Positions 51,147 through 59,736 of a stretch of DNA of 64,000 nt are shown piece by piece. The notes under the pieces were generated by a model. That model ran no database searches and had not been told where the DNA came from. It worked only from the letters and a program-made list of their open reading frames with translations. Position 1 is the stretch's first letter. Every line of letters starts with the position of its first letter. Made by a program: the position numbers and the translations under genes. The DNA comes from Nevskia ramosa DSM 11499 (lineage in GTDB: Bacteria; Pseudomonadota; Gammaproteobacteria; Nevskiales; Nevskiaceae), in the NCBI RefSeq assembly GCF_000420645.1, contig NZ_ATVI01000006.1, forward strand, positions 310,001-374,000, given 5' to 3'.

Positions 51147-53420
51147 ATGCACGCTGAATCGGCCGATGTCGCCCTGCTCTGCGCGGGCCTGAATCCGGCC
51201 CAGCGCGAAGCAGTGACCGCGCCGCCCGAGCACCGCCTGGTGCTGGCCGGTGCCGGCTCCGGCAAGACCCGGGTGCTGACTCATCGCATCGGCTGGCTGA
51301 TCGCCGTCGAAGGCGTTTCGCCGCACTCCATCCTCGCGGTCACCTTCACCAACAAGGCGGCCGCCGAGATGCGAGGCCGCATCGAAAGCCTGGTCACCGT
51401 GCCGGTGCGGACCATGTGGGTCGGCACCTTTCACGGTATCGCTCACCGCCTGCTGCGCCTGCACTGGAAGGAAGCGCGGCTGCCGCAGAACTTCCAGATT
51501 CTCGATGCCGACGATCAGCAGCGACTGGTCAAACGGGTGATTCGCGGCCTCGATCTGTCCGAAGAGCAGTGGGTGCCGAAGCAGATCACCGGCTGGATCA
51601 ACGCTCAGAAGGAAGAGGGGCGGCGGCCGGATGCGATGGTCGATCAGGGCGATTTCGCGCAGCGGCAGCTGGTGCGCATCTACAGCGCCTACGAAGCGCA
51701 GTGCGCAGCCAACGGTCTGGTCGATTTCGCCGAACTGCTGCTTCGCGCCCATGAGCTGTGCCGCGATGTGCCGCAGATCCAGCAGCACTACCGGCAGCGC
51801 TTCCGGCACATCCTGGTCGACGAATTCCAGGATACGAACACGCTGCAATACGCCTGGCTGAGAGTGCTCGCCGGCAATACCGGGACGATGTTCGCGGTTG
51901 GTGATGACGATCAGTCGATCTACAGCTGGCGCGGCGCCAAGGTCGAGAACATGGCGCGGCTGAGCAAGGATTTTCCCGGTCTGGAAGTGATCCGCCTCGA
52001 ACAGAATTACCGCTCGACCGGCACCATCCTGAAGGCCGCGAACGGCCTGATCGAGAAGAACTCAGGGCGTCTCGGCAAAGTGCTGTGGACCGATGGTCAG
52101 GATGGCGATGCGATCCAGCTCTATGCCGCGTTCAACGAGTTCGACGAGGCCGAGTTCGTCGTTGGCCGAATCAAGGCGCATCACGAAGGAACGTATGCGC
52201 TGAAGGACTGCGCCGTCCTCTATCGCTCGAACGCGCAGAGCCGCGTGCTCGAAGAATCGCTGATCCGCAATCGCCTGCCGTATCGCATCTATGGCGGCCT
52301 GCGCTTCTTCGAGCGTCAGGAAGTGAAGGACGCGCTGGCCTATCTGCGGCTGGTCGCGATCCGCGACGACGACGCCAGCTTCGAGCGCGCCGTGAACACG
52401 CCGCCGCGTGGCATCGGCGCGACCACCATCGAACGCCTGCGGACCTTGGCGCGCGATGCCGGCGTCTCGCAATGGAAGGCCGCGCAAGGCGCTGGCACTG
52501 CGCTTGGCCGCAGCGCCAACAATCTGAAAGTGTTCCTCGATCTGATCGACGGCCTCGCCCGCGATGGCGCCGGCAAGCCGCTGGCCGAATTGATGGCGAT
52601 GGCAATCGAGCGCTCGGGCCTGAAGGAGCATTACAAGAAAGAGAAGGGCGAGCAGGCCGAAGCACGCCTCGACAATCTCGACGAACTGGTCAACGCCGCA
52701 CGCGGTTTCGAGCGGCCGCCTGAAGACGATGGTCTCGATCCGCTGAATTCCTTCCTCGCTCACGCGATGCTCGAAGCCGGCGAACGCCAGGCCGGCGTCG
52801 GCGAGGATTGCGTGCAGCTGATGACCCTGCACTCGGCGAAGGGCCTGGAATTCCCGGTGGTGTTTCTGGTCGGCATGGAGAACGGCCTGTTCCCGAGCCA
52901 GCGCGCCGTCGATGGCGGTTCGCTCGAAGAGGAGCGGCGTCTGGCTTACGTCGGCGTCACCCGTGCGCGCCAGCAGCTGTACCTGACTTACGCCGAAGTG
53001 CGACGCATCCACGGCCAGGAGCAGATCGGCATGCCGTCGATGTTCCTGAAGGACATTCCGGCCGACACGATCGTCGAAACCCGGCCGCGCGCCGGCGTGC
53101 TGCGCCAGGCTTACGGCGGCCCGTCCGGCAACAGTGGCTATGGCGGCTACGGGGGTGGCGGTGGCGGCGGTTCCTACGGCGGCGGCCGTTACGCGCGTGC
53201 CTCCGACGTGCCTCCTTCACGGACCAAGATGACGGCCGCGACCACCGGCGAAGGCCCGGGCGGTTTCCGGCTCGGGGATCGCGTGCGCCATGCGAAATTC
53301 GGCGAAGGCACCATCCTGAGCTTCGATGGCGACGGCGATCGCACCCGCATCGAAATCAAGTTCCGCGATGCCGGCACCAAGTGGCTGATGCTGTCTTACG
53401 CGCATCTCGAACGCGCCTGA
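51147..53420 (+). CDS. uvrD: DNA helicase II (UvrD)
   Basis: UvrD unwinds DNA 3'-5' in mismatch and excision repair. The 757-residue protein has the superfamily I motifs: LVLAGAGSGKTRVL, VTFTNKAAAEMR, VGTFHGIAHRLLR, LVDEFQDTN, VGDDDQSIYSWRGAK, RLEQNYRSTGTIL, and TLHSAKGLEFPVVFLVGMENGLFPS, ending in VGVTRARQQLYLTYAE. A glycine/tyrosine-rich linker (GYGGYGGGGGGGSYGGGRY) leads to a C-terminal Tudor-like domain (GDRVRHAKFGEGTILSFDGDGDRTRIEIKF). It is six bases after TerC and may be co-transcribed. Confidence 0.95.
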   Translation: MHAESADVALLCAGLNPAQREAVTAPPEHRLVLAGAGSGKTRVLTHRIGWLIAVEGVSPHSILAVTFTNKAAAEMRGRIESLVTVPVRTMWVGTFHGIAHRLLRLHWKEARLPQNFQILDADDQQRLVKRVIRGLDLSEEQWVPKQITGWINAQKEEGRRPDAMVDQGDFAQRQLVRIYSAYEAQCAANGLVDFAELLLRAHELCRDVPQIQQHYRQRFRHILVDEFQDTNTLQYAWLRVLAGNTGTMFAVGDDDQSIYSWRGAKVENMARLSKDFPGLEVIRLEQNYRSTGTILKAANGLIEKNSGRLGKVLWTDGQDGDAIQLYAAFNEFDEAEFVVGRIKAHHEGTYALKDCAVLYRSNAQSRVLEESLIRNRLPYRIYGGLRFFERQEVKDALAYLRLVAIRDDDASFERAVNTPPRGIGATTIERLRTLARDAGVSQWKAAQGAGTALGRSANNLKVFLDLIDGLARDGAGKPLAELMAMAIERSGLKEHYKKEKGEQAEARLDNLDELVNAARGFERPPEDDGLDPLNSFLAHAMLEAGERQAGVGEDCVQLMTLHSAKGLEFPVVFLVGMENGLFPSQRAVDGGSLEEERRLAYVGVTRARQQLYLTYAEVRRIHGQEQIGMPSMFLKDIPADTIVETRPRAGVLRQAYGGPSGNSGYGGYGGGGGGGSYGGGRYARASDVPPSRTKMTAATTGEGPGGFRLGDRVRHAKFGEGTILSFDGDGDRTRIEIKFRDAGTKWLMLSYAHLERA

Positions 53421-53483
53421 TCGGCGCCGATAGCGGATGGGCCGGGACGGAAACCGCGTCCCCTGTCCACAGGAGGTCTGAAC

Positions 53484-53510
53484 TCCAATTCTGATCGTCC
53501 GAGAATTGGA
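53484..53510. promoter_or_regulatory. inverted repeat after uvrD
   Basis: TCCAATTCT (53484-53492) and AGAATTGGA (53502-53510) form a perfect 9-bp stem around nine bases. There is no T-run, so it may be an operator of the gene at 53666 or a processing hairpin. Confidence 0.45.
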
Positions 53511-53665
53511 CAAATGTTCACGTATGAACATGCCTATGGACCTGAACGCAGTGCAGGTAGACACTCCGGGCGTTCGCTCAGGAAACATGCCGGCGAACCC
53601 GATGGCGCGCGCAAGTTCGGCGGGCCACGGTTCTCTTCACAAAAAAGACGCTCAAGGGGGCAACA

Positions 53666-54280
53666 ATGAACATTCGCAAAAGCTTGCGTTCCACTGTCAC
53701 TGCCGCATTTTTCCTGGCGGGTCTGTCGGGGCTGATCAGCGCCCAAGCTGCCGCATTGGATCCCGTCGTTGATTGCACACCAGGAGGGCTTTACGAGCCG
53801 ATCCTGGATCCGAACGCCGTTGTCCGTACCGATGTCGACGGCATCTGTCTGCTTTGCGGCATCGAAGACGCGCTTGCCGTCGTCGACCGCAAGCGCAGCA
53901 CTTACGCCACCTTGCGGACCGCGGTTGGCGTGGCGTCCAACGTGTCGCTCACGGTCACCGATTCCAGCACGCGTTACGCGGCGAGCAGCGTCAAGCCGAA
54001 GGGTGCCGGTTTTGTCGTGCGTAGTGCAGACAAGGTGCTCAGTCTTGACCTGCTGCGTGGGGCTACGGTGACCACGAGCCTCAATGGCGTCGATCGGCAG
54101 TCCTTCTCGGTCGGCGGCCCGTTGAAACTCGACTTACTAGGCCTCCTGAACTCGCAGGACTTCTTCGTCCTGGGTGGAGCAGCAACCAAGGACTTCGACG
54201 CTGTCCGCATCACCTTCGGTTCGGCAGTGCGCGCCCTGACCTCGCTCAGGGTTTACGGCGCCTGCGTGCGGAACAACTAA
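53666..54280 (+). CDS. exported protein, unknown function
   Basis: The 204-residue protein has a signal peptide (MNIRKSLRSTVTAAFFLAGLSGLISAQA) and then a beta-rich body with cysteine pairs (VDCTPGG, GICLLCGIEDALAV, YGACVRNN). The middle (VSLTVTDSSTRYAASSVKPKGAGFVV) could be a beta-sandwich. No family recognised. AAGGGGG five bases before ATG supports the start. Its end is followed by the strong hairpin 54302-54341. Probably secreted or periplasmic. Confidence 0.7.
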   Translation: MNIRKSLRSTVTAAFFLAGLSGLISAQAAALDPVVDCTPGGLYEPILDPNAVVRTDVDGICLLCGIEDALAVVDRKRSTYATLRTAVGVASNVSLTVTDSSTRYAASSVKPKGAGFVVRSADKVLSLDLLRGATVTTSLNGVDRQSFSVGGPLKLDLLGLLNSQDFFVLGGAATKDFDAVRITFGSAVRALTSLRVYGACVRNN

Positions 54281-54301
54281 CAGCATTTCGCACCAGCGGT
54301 A

Positions 54302-54341
54302 ACGCGTCGCTCGTAGCGCCCAAATGCTATGAGCGACGCGT
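54302..54341 (+). terminator. strong hairpin after the 53666 gene
   Basis: ACGCGTCGCTC (54302-54312) and GAGCGACGCGT (54331-54341) form a perfect 11-bp stem, with TAGC/GCTA pairing inside the loop. It is 21 bases past the stop codon. No long T-run follows, so its terminator role is likely but unproven. Confidence 0.6.
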
Positions 54342-54490
54342 GTTGGCATCGGATCACATGGCAAGCGATCCAGACGCCGTACGAATGCAGATCGTCTTCG
54401 ATCGCGGGCTTGCAGCACCGTCGATCGGGCCAAGTGGAATAATGGTGGAAGAAGCTTGAGTACACCTGCCTCTTGCGTAGTCTCTAACTC

Positions 54491-54655
54491 ATGAACATCA
54501 CAGTCATCTGGGTCCTGGCACTGGTCGTGGTGCTGATCGTCGGTCCGTTCGCGACCCTGCGTGCGGTCTCGCACTACAAGGCGCGTCGCCTTGCGAAACC
54601 GAAGGACGACAAGCCCGACGACGAAGATCCGAACAAGCCGACCGGCTTCTGGTGA
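54491..54655 (+). CDS. 54-residue single-pass membrane protein
   Basis: The frame MNITVIWVLALVVVLIVGPFATLRA encodes one membrane helix, followed by a short basic stretch (HYKARRLAKPK) and an acidic tail with PDDEDPNKPTGFW. Upstream, TTGAGT and TAGTCT are spaced 16 bases and end 8 bases before the ATG, which would make the transcript leaderless. No family recognised. Composition fits the host. It lies 91 bp before the MtfA-like gene. Confidence 0.6.
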   Translation: MNITVIWVLALVVVLIVGPFATLRAVSHYKARRLAKPKDDKPDDEDPNKPTGFW

Positions 54656-54746
54656 TCGGCTTCCGGTAGCGGAGCAGCGCGCTGCCGCTTGATTGTCGGT
54701 CCTGCTGCACCCATGTCCCGGTCATGAGCAAGCGAACCGGGCGGCA

Positions 54747-55541
54747 ATGAACTGGACTGAGGGCTACATCGGCTTCGGCATGGCCGTGTTCGCCGCGGTG
54801 CTGTGCGTCAGTTACTGGCGCAAGCGGCAGGCCAGACGCAGCCGCGAACTGGCGCCGTTCCCCGCATCCTGGCGTGACCTGCTGAGCCGGCGTCTGAAAC
54901 TCCTCGGCCGTCTGAGCCCGGAGCAAAGGCGCATGCACGAACGGCGAGTGATGGAGTTCCTCGCCGACATCCGCATCAAGGGCTGCAACGATTTCCTGGT
55001 TACCGAAGAAGTGCGGGTGCTGATCGCCGGATACGCCTGCCTGATGCTGCTCAGGCCCGATGCCTACGTGTTCCGCGGCCTGCGTACCGTGCTGGTCTAT
55101 CCGACCGCATTCTGGGTGCGCCACCACGAACCCGATGCGATCGGCCTGGTCAGCGATGAGCCGGAGCTGCGTCTCGGAGAATCCTGGAACGGCGAGCGCG
55201 TGGTGCTCAGCTGGGAGGATGTCGAAGCCGCGCTGGCAGGCGATGCCGTCAACGTCCTGGTTCACGAGTTCGCCCACCAGCTCGACGCCGAAAACCCCGA
55301 TACCGAAGGCGCACCGCTGCTGCCGGATTACGGCCGCTGGTCGAAAGTGATGAGCGCCGAATTCAAGGCACTGGAACAGCGCTCATCACAGGTGATCGAC
55401 GACTACGGCCTCGAAGGCCCGACAGAGTTCTTCGCGGTGGCCACCGAAGCCTATTTCCAGCGCGGCACCGAACTGCGGCTGCTGCATCCGCAGCTGTACG
55501 GCCTGCTGCGCGACTACTACCGGATCGAGACTTCGGACTAG
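54747..55541 (+). CDS. mtfA: MtfA-like zinc peptidase (M90)
   Basis: The 264-residue protein has one N-terminal helix (YIGFGMAVFAAVLCVSYW) and the M90 zinc site VLVHEFAHQLDAENPDTEGAP (HEFAH), with FFAVATEAYFQRG as the further conserved stretch containing the third ligand Glu region. MtfA interacts with the Mlc regulator in E. coli; that link is not shown here. ATG 54747 matches the family N-terminus; an in-frame TTG at 54693 is an alternative. Convergent with the GST gene, 13 bases apart. Confidence 0.88.
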   Translation: MNWTEGYIGFGMAVFAAVLCVSYWRKRQARRSRELAPFPASWRDLLSRRLKLLGRLSPEQRRMHERRVMEFLADIRIKGCNDFLVTEEVRVLIAGYACLMLLRPDAYVFRGLRTVLVYPTAFWVRHHEPDAIGLVSDEPELRLGESWNGERVVLSWEDVEAALAGDAVNVLVHEFAHQLDAENPDTEGAPLLPDYGRWSKVMSAEFKALEQRSSQVIDDYGLEGPTEFFAVATEAYFQRGTELRLLHPQLYGLLRDYYRIETSD

Positions 55542-55554
55542 CCTTTGTCTGGCC

Positions 55555-56241
55555 TCAGGCCGCCTTCGCGCCGGTGACGAGCATCGACTGCGCCATCTTC
55601 GTCAGTTCCTCAGCGGTCAAGCCGAAGTTGATCGGCTCGGGGATGACGATGCCGCGCTGCACGGCTGGGCGGGCGCGAATCGTTTCGATCCAGCGCTGCA
55701 GGTTCGGCAGATCGGAAATGTTGACGCCGGCCCAGAAGTGGATCGACGCCCAGCTCCAGTTGGCGATATCGGCGATCGAGTAGTCACCGCACAGGAATTC
55801 GCGATCGGCGAGCCGGGTATCGAGCACCTTGTACAGACGCTTGGTTTCGGTCTGGTAGCGCTCGATCGCGTAGGGAATCTTCTCCGGTGCATAGCGGAAG
55901 AAGACGTTGGCTTGGCCCTGCATCGGGCCGAGCCCGCCCATCTGGAACATCAGCCACTGGATCACTTCAGAGCGACCCTTGCGATCGCTGGGCAGCAGGC
56001 GGCCGAACTTCTCGGCGAGATAGATCATCAGCGCGCCGGATTCGAACACCGCGAAATCGCCTTCATCGCGATCGACGATCGCCGGAATGCGGCCGTTCGG
56101 ATTGATCTTCAGAAAGTCTGCCGTCTTCTGATCGCCCTTGGACAGCGATAGCGCATGCAGCGTGTACGGCACACCCAGCTCTTCAAGCGTGATGGAAGCT
56201 TTCCAGCCGTTCGGCGTTGCCGAGGTATAGAGATCTATCAT
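55555..56241 (-). CDS. glutathione S-transferase family protein
   Basis: The 228-residue protein has the thioredoxin-like N-terminal domain ([33 protein letters not shown]) and the GSH-binding [13 protein letters not shown] and [14 protein letters not shown] stretches, then the all-helical C-domain ([34 protein letters not shown]). The pattern TPNGWK and GPMQGQ resembles the YghU/YfcG type that reduces disulfides. GGAG eight bases before ATG 56241. It is the last gene of the minus-strand run headed by the TetR gene. Confidence 0.92.
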   Translation of the reverse strand: MIDLYTSATPNGWKASITLEELGVPYTLHALSLSKGDQKTADFLKINPNGRIPAIVDRDEGDFAVFESGALMIYLAEKFGRLLPSDRKGRSEVIQWLMFQMGGLGPMQGQANVFFRYAPEKIPYAIERYQTETKRLYKVLDTRLADREFLCGDYSIADIANWSWASIHFWAGVNISDLPNLQRWIETIRARPAVQRGIVIPEPINFGLTAEELTKMAQSMLVTGAKAA

Positions 56242-56340
56242 TCTTCAACTCCAATGAAGAGAATACGAGAGTCGTTATCTTCGGTTTGTATCTGAGTACT
56301 CATGATGAGCTGTCATCCGTTGTATTGATGGTACGAAACC

Positions 56341-56832
56341 TTACTTGTTCCACGACTTGGACTTAATCAAAACCCAGAAGATCATCAGGTGTGAAACGAT
56401 TACCAACGGACCGTAAAACGTGAAGAGATACCAGAAGGTGTCCAGGTTGAAGCTCGGCACGTTGAAACGCACGAGGGCGCGTCCTCCGTTCAGCGCGTCC
56501 ACGAATCCCCAGGTGTTGGCCACCCATACCAAAGGAACTGCAAAACCCCATTTGCCGCGTAGAGCAAAGATGGAAACCAATGCCAGAGTTGCTGCCAAGA
56601 GATCACCGTAAGCAGCACTGGAAAGAAAATCCATGGGCAGATTCGGATCGACGATACCCGGGACCAATAGCGTCATTCCCACATAGCGCGGAACATGAAC
56701 AAAGAGCAGCAGAACTAGAGCAGAACTATAAGAAAGTTTCGTCAAATGCGGCCAAACGTACCACGCCGCAACGAGGCCAAAAACAAGAATGCTCGAAACA
56801 AGCTGCATCACAAATATTTGAGTGACGTCCAT
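56341..56832 (-). CDS. four-helix membrane protein with lower GC
   Basis: The 163-residue protein has four hydrophobic helices (FVMQLVSSILVFGLVAAWYVW; SALVLLLFVHVPRYVGMTLLV; GDLLAATLALVSIFAL; FWYLFTFYGPLVIVSHLMIFWVLI). No family name comes to mind. The gene and the bases around it are clearly less GC-rich than the neighbours, with more A/T at third positions, which suggests recent acquisition. It lies 99 bp upstream of the GST gene. Confidence 0.72.
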   Translation of the reverse strand: MDVTQIFVMQLVSSILVFGLVAAWYVWPHLTKLSYSSALVLLLFVHVPRYVGMTLLVPGIVDPNLPMDFLSSAAYGDLLAATLALVSIFALRGKWGFAVPLVWVANTWGFVDALNGGRALVRFNVPSFNLDTFWYLFTFYGPLVIVSHLMIFWVLIKSKSWNK

Positions 56833-56954
56833 TTTCGTGTTCCCTTAACGTTAGGTTGTCGTAATGCGCAGGCGAGGACGCAGCTGATCATGCGCGATGC
56901 CAACGCGTGATCGAGTCGCTTGCCAGTACCAGTTCAATTTGAATGATTGGCCGA

Positions 56955-57169
56955 TCATTCTGAGGAGAATGCGCAGCGCCCTCGTTCGATCAGCTCGAAG
57001 TCCGGTAGTTGTGCGCCGACGCTGAGCGCGGCATTGCCGGCACAGGAGATCGCCGTACCGAGCCAGGGCGAATGCAGCCCGGCATTCGCCGGGCTGGCAG
57101 CACCGCGATCAAGCCAGCAACACCGGCCATCGAATAGCCGGTGATGAACAGTGATTTCAACGGGTTCAT
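56955..57169 (-). pseudogene. frameshifted small gene behind the TetR regulator
   Basis: ATG 57169 has an AGGAG site eight bases upstream and opens a frame with a hydrophobic start (MNPLKSLFITGYSMAGVAGLIAVL), which runs to a TGA at 56990 as 59 residues of Arg/Pro-rich text. One base shift near 57095 would instead give a plausible tail (SPANAGLHSPWLGTAISCAG, then a LPDFELIE segment) ending at 56955-56957. The frame change suggests a recent mutation or a sequencing error. Confidence 0.5.
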
Positions 57170-57203
57170 GTGAAGCGCTCCTTGGTTCGCACTAGGTCTT
57201 GTT

Positions 57204-57785
57204 CTAGTCCAGCGTTCGCAAAGCCACGCGCACGATGTCGTCGAGCGTGGTCTTTGCCGGTTTCGATTTAGCCGCCAGGTTGATTCCCGTCAGCGTGTTG
57301 ACCAGAAAGCGCGCCAGCGCCCGCGGGCGCTCGACGCGGCTGATGGTGCCGTCGTCCTGGCCACGCTTCACGGCGGCGGCCAGCGCGTTCTCCAGCTGCT
57401 GCACCACAGCCTGCGCAGCAGCGAGCACGACAGGATCGTGCGGTGCGATTTCGGTCATGCAGTTGTTGACGAAGCAACCGCGCTGGCCTTCCTGAGTCAG
57501 GGCGACAGCGACCACCCCCTTCAGCGCGTTCTCGATTTCCGCGCGGCCGGCATCGGGCTTGGCAAGTGCGCCGATCGGCCCCTCCATCAGCACACGGGCG
57601 TAGCAGCGCAGCGCTTTGACGACCAGTTCGCGCTTGTTGCCGAAGCTTTCGTAGAAGCTGCTCTTGCTCAGTTCCGTTGCCGCCAGCAGCTCGTTCAGCG
57701 ATGCCGCGTTATAGCCCTTGTGCCAGAACAGATCGAGCGCACGCTGGACGACCTGCTGTTCATCGAACTCTCTGGGGCGCGCCAT
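57204..57785 (-). CDS. TetR-family regulator
   Basis: The 193-residue protein has the TetR helix-turn-helix (MARPREFDEQQVVQRALDLFWHKGYNAASLNELLAATELSKSSFYESFGNKRELVVKAL) and a C-terminal ligand domain (GCFVNNCMTEIAPHDPVVLAAA), as in the LmrA/YxaF-like TetR_C_11 type. The ATG 57785 is preferred over 57836 by family fit. The operator-like repeat at 57806-57821 lies just upstream, so autorepression is likely. The following minus-strand genes, including the GST, may be its targets. Confidence 0.9.
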   Translation of the reverse strand: MARPREFDEQQVVQRALDLFWHKGYNAASLNELLAATELSKSSFYESFGNKRELVVKALRCYARVLMEGPIGALAKPDAGRAEIENALKGVVAVALTQEGQRGCFVNNCMTEIAPHDPVVLAAAQAVVQQLENALAAAVKRGQDDGTISRVERPRALARFLVNTLTGINLAAKSKPAKTTLDDIVRVALRTLD

Positions 57786-57805
57786 CTGGGATCGGATATA
57801 GATTC

Positions 57806-57821
57806 TGGACTGATTGGTCCA
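57806..57821. promoter_or_regulatory. TetR-type operator
   Basis: TGGAC (57806-57810) and GTCCA (57817-57821) frame six bases, forming a perfect inverted repeat 21 bases upstream of the TetR start and within the gap to the divergent lipoprotein. The sequence is typical of operators of this TetR subgroup. Confidence 0.6.
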
Positions 57822-57926
57822 TAATCCGGTGCGCATTCGATGCTGTCAAGCATCGGCCGTTCGCAATCGACATTGGGCACTGCGCTTGCGGCTTGAGTGC
57901 TTCCTCGGACAGAAGCGGCCGCACTC

Positions 57927-58544
57927 ATGAACATGCAGACAGCGAATGCCGTCGCGCGGCGGACATCGCCCATCGCGATCGCCGCAGTGATCGTCACGGC
58001 GCTGCTGCTCGGCTGCGGCAAACCTGCGGAGCCGAAGCCGGCGGCTGCCGAACCCGGCAAGCTGCGGGCGGAGTTGAACGTCGGTTATAGCCTGCTGTAC
58101 CAGCAGGCTGACGGCATTCCGAAAATGAAATGGATCCTGATGTTCAAGGACAAGGGCAACGAGCTCGATCAGACTGCCACCGGCATGATGGAGTACTACA
58201 AGCAGCTGGCGCAGTCGATGGAGCAGGTTGCCGCGAAGAATCCGGCGCTGCGCCTCGATGCGGTGACGATGCCGGACATCCTGGTCGACACGCGCAAGGC
58301 GATCGGCATCGACATGGCCAAGGATTTTGCGCCGCTGGTCGGCAACAGCGGCGTCGCCTTCGAGCGCGAACTGGTGCTGATGTTCTACAACGCGCTCGAC
58401 GAGCAACGCCACCTGGTCGGCGTGATGATCGAGCGCGAGCCGGAACCGGGATTGAAAAGCTTTCTGGAAAAGACCCGGACGCAGCTGGAAGGCAAGCGCA
58501 GCAAGCTGGAAGACCTGTTGAACCGTCGCTACTTCAAGCAATAA
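57927..58544 (+). CDS. lipoprotein, unknown function
   Basis: The 205-residue protein starts with a lipoprotein signal (ARRTSPIAIAAVIVTALLLGC) and a Pro/Ala linker (KPAEPKPAAAEPG). The body is helical, with conserved-looking LNVGYSLLYQQADGIPKMKWILMFKDKGNELDQTATGMMEYYKQLAQSMEQVAA and DMAKDFAPLVG. I recognise no named family. ATG 57927 is chosen; ATG 57933 and GTG 57897 are alternatives. It is divergent from the TetR gene across the operator and overlaps the convergent otsB stop by 11 bp. Confidence 0.75.
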   Translation: MNMQTANAVARRTSPIAIAAVIVTALLLGCGKPAEPKPAAAEPGKLRAELNVGYSLLYQQADGIPKMKWILMFKDKGNELDQTATGMMEYYKQLAQSMEQVAAKNPALRLDAVTMPDILVDTRKAIGIDMAKDFAPLVGNSGVAFERELVLMFYNALDEQRHLVGVMIEREPEPGLKSFLEKTRTQLEGKRSKLEDLLNRRYFKQ

Positions 58545-59331
58545 GGCCGCTGACGATCAGTTGAGCCCGTAGCCAGACCAGCACGGAAATCGGCGTCGAC
58601 AAACGCCACTGCGCTTCGCTGGCCCCGGTGCCGACCTTGATGCCGAAACCGCCCTGAGCCTGCACTTCGCGAATGCCGTCTTCGTCCGTGCGGTCATCGC
58701 CGACGAACACCGGAATGCGATTGCGGAACGGCGCGCCGGACATCAAGGCGCGCACGGCAGCGTCCTTGCCGTGACCGTGACGGCGCGCTTCGAACACGCA
58801 TTTGCCGCTGATGATTTCCAGATCGCTGCCCTGGGCGCTGACGATGTCGGTCACCACCGCGAACAGCTCGTTCTGCCGCTCCGGCGCCTGCCGGTAATGC
58901 ACGGCCACGGCGGCGCGCTTGTCTTCGATCCAGACGTGAGGGTCACCAGCGAAGCGAGCATTCAGACGTGCCGCAAGATCACCGAGTGATGCCACGTCCG
59001 TCGTCGGGTTCGACGGATCATGACGAAGCTCGGCGCCGTGAATTCCAGCAGCGCGCAGCTTCAGCGGCTCTAGAAAGCCGTCCAGCGATTCGAGACTGCG
59101 CCCGGTGACGATCGCCAGCGCACCATCCAGCTGGCGTTCGAGCACAGCCAGGGTTTCCAGCAGCAATGCCGGCACGATGATCCGGTCCGGATGATCGGCG
59201 AGCGCTACCAGCGTGCCGTCGAAATCGAGAAACAGCGCGTGCCCGGCGGTGAGCGCCGGCGGCTGGTTCGACAGCTCGGTTTTCGGCTCTTTCAAGGCAC
59301 CGCCGGCGTTGCGAAGAGAAGCATCAGCCAT
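58534..59331 (-). CDS. otsB: trehalose-6-phosphate phosphatase
   Basis: The 265-residue HAD-type enzyme has the DxDGT motif in ALFLDFDGTLVALADHP, followed by VTGRSLESLDGF, GIHGAELRHDP, HGHGKDAAVRALM and VFVGDDRTDEDGI. OtsB dephosphorylates trehalose-6-phosphate made by OtsA (61296). The start ATG 59331 is the first with the family N-terminus; the frame extends upstream as shadow. It sits 10 bases after the 24-residue membrane peptide. It converges with the lipoprotein gene. Confidence 0.93.
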   Translation of the reverse strand: MADASLRNAGGALKEPKTELSNQPPALTAGHALFLDFDGTLVALADHPDRIIVPALLLETLAVLERQLDGALAIVTGRSLESLDGFLEPLKLRAAGIHGAELRHDPSNPTTDVASLGDLAARLNARFAGDPHVWIEDKRAAVAVHYRQAPERQNELFAVVTDIVSAQGSDLEIISGKCVFEARRHGHGKDAAVRALMSGAPFRNRIPVFVGDDRTDEDGIREVQAQGGFGIKVGTGASEAQWRLSTPISVLVWLRAQLIVSGLIA

Positions 59332-59341
59332 TCGGGCAGGC

Positions 59342-59416
59342 TCAAATACGGATGCGATTGCCGACCGCAACGGCCAACGGAAGTCCCAGCAGGGAAAGCA
59401 GGAAATAGAAAAGCAT
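59342..59416 (-). CDS. 24-residue membrane peptide upstream of otsB
   Basis: The frame MLFYFLLSLLGLPLAVAVGNRIRI encodes a single hydrophobic helix ending in basic residues. A GGAG ribosome site lies five bases before the ATG. It ends ten bases before otsB, so it is likely in the same transcript. Small hydrophobic peptides often regulate membrane enzymes or are translated for coupling. No homology can be checked here. Confidence 0.5.
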   Translation of the reverse strand: MLFYFLLSLLGLPLAVAVGNRIRI

Positions 59417-59736
59417 GGGTTCTCCGGGTACGGCCAGATTGAGGAGCTTGTATCCGGAAACGGATACGGCGATGGACTTTGTGAGCACTCCCCATGCCCG
59501 GCGTGCAATCGCTGATCGGGCAGCGACGCCATGCGCGGCATAGGCGCTCATGCATCAGCAACCGGGAAGAGCTGGCATTTTCTACACGGACCAGCACCGC
59601 ACTCGGTAATTCCGGTGCCGATGGCGTGCCGCGATCGCTGTCGCGGCCTCGGGAATGGCAGTTGCTCATTACCTCCCATGAATTCACCCGCATCGGCATT
59701 CCATGCCCTGCATTGCTCCATCACTCGAGAACAAAA
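59417..59736. promoter_or_regulatory. divergent gap between otsB unit and SYLF gene
   Basis: This 320-bp gap holds no gene that I would call. It must contain promoters for both directions. A short inverted repeat CCGCGA...TCGCGG lies at 59629-59646. No other pattern was seen. Confidence 0.4.

Noticed and set aside
50346-51848. 500-codon minus-strand frame opposite terC and uvrD
   Set aside because: Antisense shadow rich in His/Asp/Gln spanning two clear genes.
56841-56860. possible integron attC core (GTTAGGT) near the low-GC membrane gene
   Set aside because: Only one core-like heptamer was found; the second half with paired arms is missing on the other side of the gene.
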